Below, in pieces: positions 57,457 to 64,000 of a stretch of DNA of 64,000 nucleotides (position 1 is its first letter; each line of letters begins with the position of its first letter). The notes under the pieces are model-generated. The model made no database searches, was not told where the DNA came from, and worked only from the letters and a program-made list of their open reading frames with translations. The DNA is from Atherix ibis (Eukaryota > Arthropoda > Insecta > Diptera > Athericidae), in the NCBI GenBank assembly GCA_958298945.1, contig OY282609.1:41492954-41556953 (forward strand), given 5' to 3'. A program made the position numbers and the translations under genes.

Positions 57457-58640
57457 GTTTAGGTGAACTATATTTTGAGGGAGAAGTGGATTTTCTAAAG
57501 CCTGTGAAACAGTTAAATGTAGTACAATCCAGTAGAATCCAGAATCAAACGGTTCTAAAGATTAGTTCATCCATCAGACTACTGAAGATTTCTATTCTGA
57601 CATTTGGTAGAAATTATTCCAATTGGCATCAGTTCAGTGAATAATCAAGCTAAAATCAGCGCAAGTACTCGTAATTTCAGTCAAGGTTGTTAGGTTGACC
57701 AGTGCTATACGGAAATTGTCTATATCGAGTGCAACATTCTTCATCAATTGAAGTAAGTATAATTATTTCAGTGTAAAAAGAAAATCAATCGCGAAAATGT
57801 TATGTCGTATGAATGTAGAGATTGGTCATCCCATTTCAAATACTCATACTTAAATTTGTTATAATTAATGCTAGTTTAAATAATTAATAAAAATATAATT
57901 TAAATTTATAAAAAGCTGAGCATTTCAATTTAAAGCAAATTATAAATAATTGTCATTCACAAAATGATAGCCATTACCAATGACAGAGATAACATAAATG
58001 AAAATTCCATAGATAATGGAATCTATCGCAAAAAACCGGATTCAGTTGAACAAAGAAAATAAAGGCGACAAAATTTAATAACGAGTTTAGTAATTAATAA
58101 TGAAACTATTTCAAATTACCACCTGCACATGAACTTCTTGTCATTTTTTACGTAAAGAAAACAAGATTTAAGAACCTTCACCACAGTTACACGTACTGAA
58201 CGTCAGCAGATGTAGTTCACAACGAATACGTAATGATGAACGTATGTATGGTACGAGTTGGACGTACAAACTTTTATCGATCGTACGTATGGTACGTTTA
58301 AGCCGAAAAACACTTTTAATACAATTCTAGGATTATTCATCCTACAAAAGTTCACCGTGTCGCACTTACGGCAATTAAAAAGTGTGTTTTTGTACGCAAA
58401 ACGTATTGCACTTAAAGAATTAGGACAATTCGCGCATTGATTTTATAAGTTTGTGAATTGCTTCTAACACGCAATAGTTAAGGTTGAAATGTATATCCGC
58501 GAACGCAAAGAACGATCAAGATTATATGTATTAAATTCGCAATTATGTCGGGCCTATCATGTATGGTATGTTTACTACAATATATTATTAACTTCAACAT
58601 AATCGTATATGTTACTAAAATAATAATAAAACACAACTTC
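57457..58640. other. Spacer without a recognised gene
   Basis: AT-rich. CGTATGTATGGTACG and CGTACGTATGGTACG recur close together near 58239 and 58280, a small local repeat. Confidence 0.5.
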
Positions 58641-58644
58641 ATTC

Positions 58645-59048
58645 CCAGAGAACTTTCGAAAACCGAATAATCAGCCGAAATTCTGATGTCAATTGGCCGC
58701 CTCGGAGCTGTGATTTGAGCCCGTTGGATTATTTTCTGTGGGAAGCCGTTAAGGATAAATGTTACGCAAGCCATCCAGGAAAATTGAGCCCTTGAAACAC
58801 GAAATCAAAATTGTCATTGAAGAGATACAGGCCCAGACAATCGAAAATGTACTGAAAAATTAGGTCGAGCGAGTGGGGTACTGTAAGGCCAGTCGTGGCA
58901 GTCATTTAAATAATATTGTGTTTCATTCTTAAATTTCAAGGTTCAATCTTTCTAATAAAACCGGAAATTTAAAAAAATATACACTAGTTTTTTTTATTTA
59001 CTTTTTAAAATGGAACTTCTAAATTTGGAACCGCTAGATGAACCACCC
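58645..59048 (+). mobile_element. Tc1/mariner element, 3' end with transposase C-terminus
   Basis: From about 58650, the plus frame gives the last part of a mariner-type transposase: DVNWPPRSCDLSPLDYFLW, with the third catalytic Asp, then VKDKCYASHPG. A frame shift follows, then IQAQTIENVLKN, a stop replacing Trp, and GYCKASRGSHLN to TAA 58930-58932. The 3' untranslated part ends in the TIR GGAACCGCTAGATGAACCACC, followed by TA at 59049-59050. The N-terminal part is not attached; a related N-terminus lies at 63038. Confidence 0.85.
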
Positions 59049-59050
59049 TA

Positions 59051-59749
59051 TAGAACTTAATCGTTTGACGTCACATTAGCTGAAACTTCTATTATATTAT
59101 ATCCTGGAGCTATTGTGGGTAAAAATTCACACCCAGAGTATGCAAATACGACGTCCTTTAATTATATTTACAGGTTATAATGCATTCAATACGTATACTA
59201 TGTATTTTAATTATATTTACAGGTCGATCTGACGTATTCTTTATTTTAGGTTCTAATACCTGTTGACCGTACTCTAATGACCGTAATAGTTCCTAATTTA
59301 TTGAAATATATTAGTGGTGAAACTTTGATTTTAGCTCATAATGTATTATTATTTGTAGCCGAACGAAAGCTTTTACTCCTATTTCGATCTTACTTTGTAT
59401 ATAGTTATATATATCATTAACTTTATAAGAACCAATCGAAGTTTTAATTTTATAGTCGTAAATACATAAAATATTATTATCTGAAAATTAACTAAACCAC
59501 ACATATACTCGTATTCACTAAGTAATTCAATAGGCGAAATATATTCAGCCGTAAGAACTGAAAAATTACTTGTAAGTACATATATTAACGGACATTATAA
59601 AAACTGAAATTATATTTAAAAACTTAAATTTTTTTATATTCTTTTTCGATAATCATTTTTTTATAATATTCTTTAAAGAGCATACTAAACGAGTAAATGG
59701 GTAAGCCATTCGTAAACTGGTACCAGAATTAGCCTCTGCGATGTAATTG
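59051..59749. other. AT-rich spacer
   Basis: TTTTAATTATATTTACAGGT recurs near 59155 and 59204. No gene is seen. A gypsy-type LTR start follows at 59750. Confidence 0.5.
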
Positions 59750-59800
59750 TGTGCTGGTACCTACAGTGTATATTGTAGTGCATAAGCACACTACATTCAA
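59750..59800 (+). repeat. Isolated LTR-like start
   Basis: TGTGCTGGTACCTACAGTGT resembles the LTR starts at 27567 and 29802 (TGTAGT-GATCGAT-CCTACAGT). It is probably a fragment of a solo LTR from the same gypsy group. It is immediately followed by a mariner derivative. Confidence 0.45.
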
Positions 59801-59817
59801 TTAATTGTATATATATA

Positions 59818-60014
59818 AGGTGAACCATTTAGAAGTTCCATTTTAAAAAGTAAATAAAACAAAACTAGTGTATGTTTTTTCAAATTTCCGGTTTTACTAA
59901 AAAGATTGAACCTTGAAATTTAATAATGAAACACAACATCATTTAAATGACTGCCACGGCTGGCGTTACAGTACCCCATTCGCTCTAAATTTGGAACCGC
60001 TAGATGGGCCACCC
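59818..60014 (-). mobile_element. Mariner deletion derivative (MITE-like)
   Basis: The first 165 bp are the reverse complement of the mariner end at about 58866-59047. They are joined directly to a second TIR, GGAACCGCTAGATGGGCCACC. TA flanks both ends (59816-59817 and 60015-60016). The TIRs are thus from the same family, but the interior is deleted. Confidence 0.82.
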
Positions 60015-60190
60015 TATATATATATTATTACGCTTAGATATGAATTAATCAGGTTAGCTTATTGTTATTTTCTTTGTGAGTTCGCTAGCTATTTTATAAA
60101 AATAGTAGTAATAAATAGTAAATAGTAAAAAAATATTATTTAAATAAATAAAATAAAATAAATAAAAGTAAATATTAAATAAATAAAAAA

Positions 60191-60732
60191 ACAATTGAAG
60201 ACACCGCTGCAAAAAGGAGGCAGCTACATTTTACCAATTTTTTCAGGAGAAGCAAAAAACTGTATCACTACGAATTCTGTGGATTTTTTTTACATTATTC
60301 ATAAGTAAAGTAATTAATTAATTAACTTAACATAATTAGTCTGTTAAGCTATCTACTTCGTGCCCAACAGTTTGCTCTTCTTCTTGGCTCTTAAGCTAGT
60401 CATAAAACCACATACAGTCTGGGGGCACATATTTTGTTGCGAGTTGTCGGACATGTACACATAGATATTTGGGGCGCTTAAGGCCCAGAGTAGAAGAGAA
60501 ATGTAGAAGCAGGTAAAGTTAACGTAATGCCATAGCTCCGGACCTGCCTCGTTTTTGCACGGGATTCAATAAGGGGCCATCTACATATCCTTTATATTTC
60601 CGCAGTGAATTAAGGCAGCTACCTCGTTTTTCCACTGATTGATAGAGCAGCTTTGAAATACTTTATATCCACTGGAAAAAAAATCGTCAAAAAATGGAGC
60701 TGCCTCCTTTTCGCAGCGGTGTCTTCAATTGC
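60191..60732. mobile_element. MITE with 35-bp TIRs
   Basis: 60191-60225 (CAATTGAAGACACCGCTGCA..) and the reverse complement of 60698-60732 match with one or two differences. If the element starts at GAAGACACC, AATT on each side could be a 4-bp duplication; if it starts at CAATTG, the site is ambiguous. Sub-terminal motifs GGCAGCTACCTCG and CCTGCCTCG recur inside. It is 542 bp and non-coding. Confidence 0.82.
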
Positions 60733-61116
60733 TTTTAATTTTAAATAATGATTGCTTGCAATATAATCGAGCTGTAATTATACGTCGCGATCTTAAAGTT
60801 ACCCTTATTTACGATTTGCATTATTTATTTATAAAAAATTTTACTAACGTTTATCTTGACAATATAATCCTGAAAACTATATTCTATTACCGCCACAGAA
60901 AACACTCATCGGTGACTAAAGAGAAAGAGGCCTTGAAATTTATTAAAATATCCCGAAAATATTAGAAACGCCTATTGGTGTTTATAAATTAACTTACTAT
61001 GTGAGTGTATTTATAACTATATATAGTGGTTGTAGATGTCTATAAAATTATTTAAAAAACTATATGTGACCATTAGCAAAACTAAAATAAGTGGCTGATG
61101 AAAATAGTATTTTTAT
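60733..61116. other. Spacer without a recognised gene
   Basis: The 78-codon plus frame at 60729-60965 has no recognisable motif. Confidence 0.5.
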
Positions 61117-61174
61117 AATTCAAAATACGATAAAAAATGACAATAGGCTGTCAATTTTTATCGTATTTTGAATT
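61117..61174. repeat. Near-perfect palindrome (26-bp arms)
   Basis: 61117-61142 pairs with 61149-61174 at 25 of 26 positions around ATAGGC. It is another member of the fold-back series. Confidence 0.94.
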
Positions 61175-61417
61175 TGTGACAGTCATTTTTAAATTGACTA
61201 CTGTAAGATCGTGGCATTCATAACAAAACAAATTGTTTCAAATGATATTATAATAAAAAGTATTTAAAATAAATATATCTTATTATAATAAAAAAGTATC
61301 TAAATCTCAAGCAATCCACAACATACTTTTTATTAAATACCTCTAAATATGCGCAAAGAGTAAAAAGTGCTAACCTTGCCGAGATCGTGCTGAAAATATT
61401 GTATTAAAAAGAATCAC

Positions 61418-61900
61418 ATGAATACATCGCAAAAAGCAATGGCCCATAAAACTGCAAAATCAGCAAAAGTGAGTGATTTTCGCAAAATGCAACGTAAATT
61501 ACCCCAATTGGTGACAAATTGCAATCTACATTTTTGCAATTTTTCTACGATAATGACTAAACACAATAACGGCGGCGGTGGTGACGGCGAAATACACGCA
61601 AATACTACATCAGTAACTCCATGCCTCCTAATGCCAAAAATATTTGATTCAATGAACAATTTGGACTACTAATTTATGAGTTTGGAATTTTGGTTCGATG
61701 CATGCAGCGTTACGAGCGATTCAAAAAAATACGGCACTGTTATAACACAAATTCCGCTCAATGCTTTGGCGGAAATACGGATGAAAATTGGCGACGTTCT
61801 GGTTGTGGGTAAATGTGCATACCTTAAGCTAATAATTACCAGGATTCACTATTGTCTTAATATGAAGACAATAGTTTACGCAACACATGTAAATGTTTAA
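61418..61900 (+). pseudogene. Gypsy gag N-terminal remnant with one stop
   Basis: The plus frame begins with an ATG at 61418 and is open to 61900 except for a TAA at 61670-61672. Immediately after the stop it reads FWFDACSVTSDSKKYGTVIT, then PLNALAEI, resembling the capsid start in gypsy Gags (L-W-F-x-x-x-E-x-x-F-x-x-x-x-I-x-x-D-x-x-K-F/Y-x-x-V). The N-terminal 84 codons are basic and then Gly-rich, with no known motif. A host-gene exon is not excluded for the first part, but the frame continuity favours a single gag. Confidence 0.5.
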
Positions 61901-62780
61901 CTCTATACTTTGTATATAAAACTTTAAATTTTTGAGAACAGAATGGAACTTTATTATTGGTGACTATAGTGTCGGGTATGCTAAAAAGATGAAACATATC
62001 ATTTCAATGGCTTGGGATATCTACGTCGCAACCACCTTTTTTAAAAGCTTTAATATGGGAAATTTGGGAAAATGGTTCAATATAATCAGAATAACCAAGT
62101 TTTCTTCAGTACTTCGAGGACAACGGCCAAGTAGGTCAAGATCCACACATTGTCAGGGACTTCATAACGATCAACGATACCATAGGAGGACGAAGGGTTA
62201 CATAATGGGCATTGATCTCTTTATATATTCTTGTACATCTGCTGCCGGTAGCCTAATGTTCAATCACGGTGAGGTGAAACGGGAAGTAGAGGGATTAGAT
62301 ACCAAAAATTAAGATGAGCGTGATATTAGATTCACTTCCGGAGTGACTTCCGGTATTGTAGCATACACTGGTATATTTGGAGACTGTAACGTTGGCGGAA
62401 GGTTTTTGCTCCGTTGGAGGGTATAATATTGTACTGTTCTGAGCTTGTATCTGGACGATAATCCAATAAACAAGTCGTCGCTCGATATGCAGGGCAAGTA
62501 TTATTCTTGGACAACCATCGAGCCAAACATTCATGATGTGTATTGTTTATCGGTGAGACGATTACCTAGCGGATGGTTGATCTTCAGACTAAACGAAATA
62601 TGTTGATTTTTTATAAATAAATTTTAAAAAAATATAGAAGAAAAGGAAATAAAAAAAAGAAATTGCAACTCACAAATACACAAAGAAAATTCTTAGGGTT
62701 TAATATTAAAATTTAAAGAATACGCAATTGGAGCCAAAATCACTGGGCGAATATGCTGCTTGATAAAATAGGTATAAAAA
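61901..62780. other. Unassigned segment with long open frames
   Basis: A 126-codon plus frame (61932-62312) and overlapping minus frames (62295-62534) are open by chance or are old coding remnants. None has a motif that I recognise. The position after a gag remnant suggests decayed retrotransposon sequence. Confidence 0.4.
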
Positions 62781-62792
62781 TTCATGCATGGT

Positions 62793-62887
62793 TAATTATA
62801 TATAAAAGAAAATTTCTAATGATTAAATAAACTCCGCATATATCGGAGTTTATTTAATCATTAGAAATATTTTTTTATGTATAATTA
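62793..62887. repeat. Long imperfect palindrome (44-bp arms, extendable)
   Basis: 62793-62836 and 62844-62887 pair with three mismatches around CATATAT. Weaker complementarity continues outward on both sides to roughly 62766 and 62914 (for example GCATG on each side). The longer, diverged arms suggest an older fold-back or a small TIR element. Confidence 0.92.
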
Positions 62888-63037
62888 AACATGCACGAAT
62901 TATTACACCTACTCTGTCAAGCAGCAGAAAAAAATGCTTACATTTATTTTGGGTGCTTTTTTGCTATTTCGCTTTTCATAGTTCTATTTTTGATAGATTA
63001 CACGTGATAGGTACGCAGTTAGCATTGCTATATCATT

Positions 63038-63535
63038 ATGGAAAGACTTACACCGGAACAACACTTTAAATTATTAAATTTTATTATCAAAGTTCGTGCT
63101 CTGTGAAAAATATGTTTCGCGCACTTCGACAATTTTATGATCATCATAACCGACCTACCGAGCAAGCAATTGAAGCGATAGTGATAAAATTTCGCAGCAA
63201 TTTTACGCTAATTGACATTAAACCACCAACCCGTATGTAAAAAGTACGTACAAAGTAAAATATTGCTGCCGTAGCGTCCGGTGTTGGTGAAGACCACGAT
63301 TTGTCAATCAGTTGGCGTTCACAGCAATTGGGATTGCGTTACTCGACTATGTGGAAGATTTTACACAGAAATCTTGATCTGAAAGCGTATAAAATACAGT
63401 TCGTGCAAGAACTGAAGCCGAATGACCTGTCAAAGTGTAGAATTGTCGGTGAGTGGCCTTAGAAAAACTTGAGAAAAATCCGTTTTTTTACCAAAAAATT
63501 GCGTTTTGTGACGAAGCTCATTTTTTGTTTGATAG
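63038..63535 (+). pseudogene. Tc1/mariner transposase, N-terminal part
   Basis: An ATG at 63038 starts MERLTPEQHFKLLNF, then after a frame change FYDHHNRPTEQAIE (first helix-turn-helix), NFTLIDIKPPTR and SWRSQQLGL (second helix-turn-helix), KAYKIQFVQELKPND, and FCDEAHF with the first catalytic Asp. Several stops and shifts break it, and it is cut off by a minisatellite near 63540. The text belongs to the same transposase type as the C-terminal fragment at 58645-59048, but the two are not one element, because 4 kb of unrelated DNA with other insertions separates them in the wrong order. Confidence 0.82.
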
Positions 63536-63542
63536 ATATATA

Positions 63543-63590
63543 GGGATGTGTATGTGTAGAGATGTGTATGTGTAGGGATGTGTATGTGTA
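63543..63590 (+). repeat. 16-nt minisatellite, three units
   Basis: GGGATGTGTATGTGTA is repeated three times without gaps; the middle unit has an A at position 2. It abuts the truncated mariner fragment. Confidence 0.95.
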
Positions 63591-64000
63591 GGAATAATTA
63601 CGATAGTGTAAAATACGAAAGTAAAAATAATAATTATTATATCTAGGATATTAATTTTTTAATAATTTTAATTAAATTAATAATAATTATATTATTAAGA
63701 TAAAAAACAATATTAGTAAGAAGATAAAAAATAATATTCCTTTAAAAATTAAAAATTACTATCCTTAATAACCAATCAATAAATAAAAATTAATTTTTCT
63801 TCTCTTTTTCAATGTACTTCATTATTAATAATTCAAATTAAAAATTTTGAAAAAAATTATTTTTAAATTACAATATTATTATTATTAAAAAAAAAACAAA
63901 TTCGTTGAACAAAAAAATAAAAATTGATTAAATTAAAAACAATTTTTTAATGAAAAGTTTTTAAAGAAATTTGCAAATATTTGTTAATTTAAATAACAAA
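63591..64000. other. AT-rich low-complexity DNA
   Basis: Runs of A and T with no other signal to the end of the window. Confidence 0.7.

Noticed and set aside
61932..62312. 126-codon plus frame as a gene
   Set aside because: No motif; overlapping long frames on the other strand show that the segment is simply poor in stops.

Overview
This window reads as insect nuclear DNA, most likely from a fly (Diptera). It is strongly AT-rich and has long homopolymer and AT runs, no bacterial-style gene packing, and no host gene that I can recognise. Nearly every coding signal belongs to a transposable element: a Ty3/gypsy element, a Ty1/copia element primed by a half-tRNA-iMet site as in Drosophila copia, fragments of several other gypsy-like elements, Jockey-like LINEs, Tc1/mariner and pogo DNA transposons, and several MITE families. 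A nuclear copy of part of mitochondrial nad5, readable with the invertebrate mitochondrial code, also points to an insect.

Layout. 1-4314 is anonymous AT-rich DNA with two adjacent fold-back palindromes and a short LINE reverse-transcriptase piece. 4315-6220 is a recent, almost identical tandem duplication of about 914 bp whose boundary lies in a MITE. 6693-14570 is a cluster of related fold-back elements with long inverted arms, carrying nested insertions: two MITEs with 3-bp target duplications, a 34-bp-TIR element holding the nad5 fragment, and a pogo element with an in-frame deleted transposase. 14773-19181 is a gypsy element on the minus strand with one LTR, a single frameshift in gag and an otherwise open pol. 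19182-29900 holds decayed gypsy copies on both strands. 30600-33560 has LINE reverse-transcriptase fragments and a gypsy integrase fragment. 33561-40850 is mostly anonymous. 40850-44360 has a gypsy integrase piece and scrambled LINE pieces. 44361-50550 is AT-rich with many short tandem duplications. 50556-54036 is a copia element with both LTRs but no reverse transcriptase. 54037-64000 has LINE, mariner, MITE and gypsy gag remnants.

The elements do not form a pathway. The window looks like a transposon graveyard of the kind found in heterochromatin or piRNA clusters (an inference). Two things stand out. One is the set of at least 16 short, near-perfect inverted repeats of unrelated sequence. 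The other is the mitochondrial gene fragment enclosed by perfect terminal inverted repeats and itself ending in one of those palindromes. I saw no tRNA, rRNA, CRISPR array or convincing host promoter.
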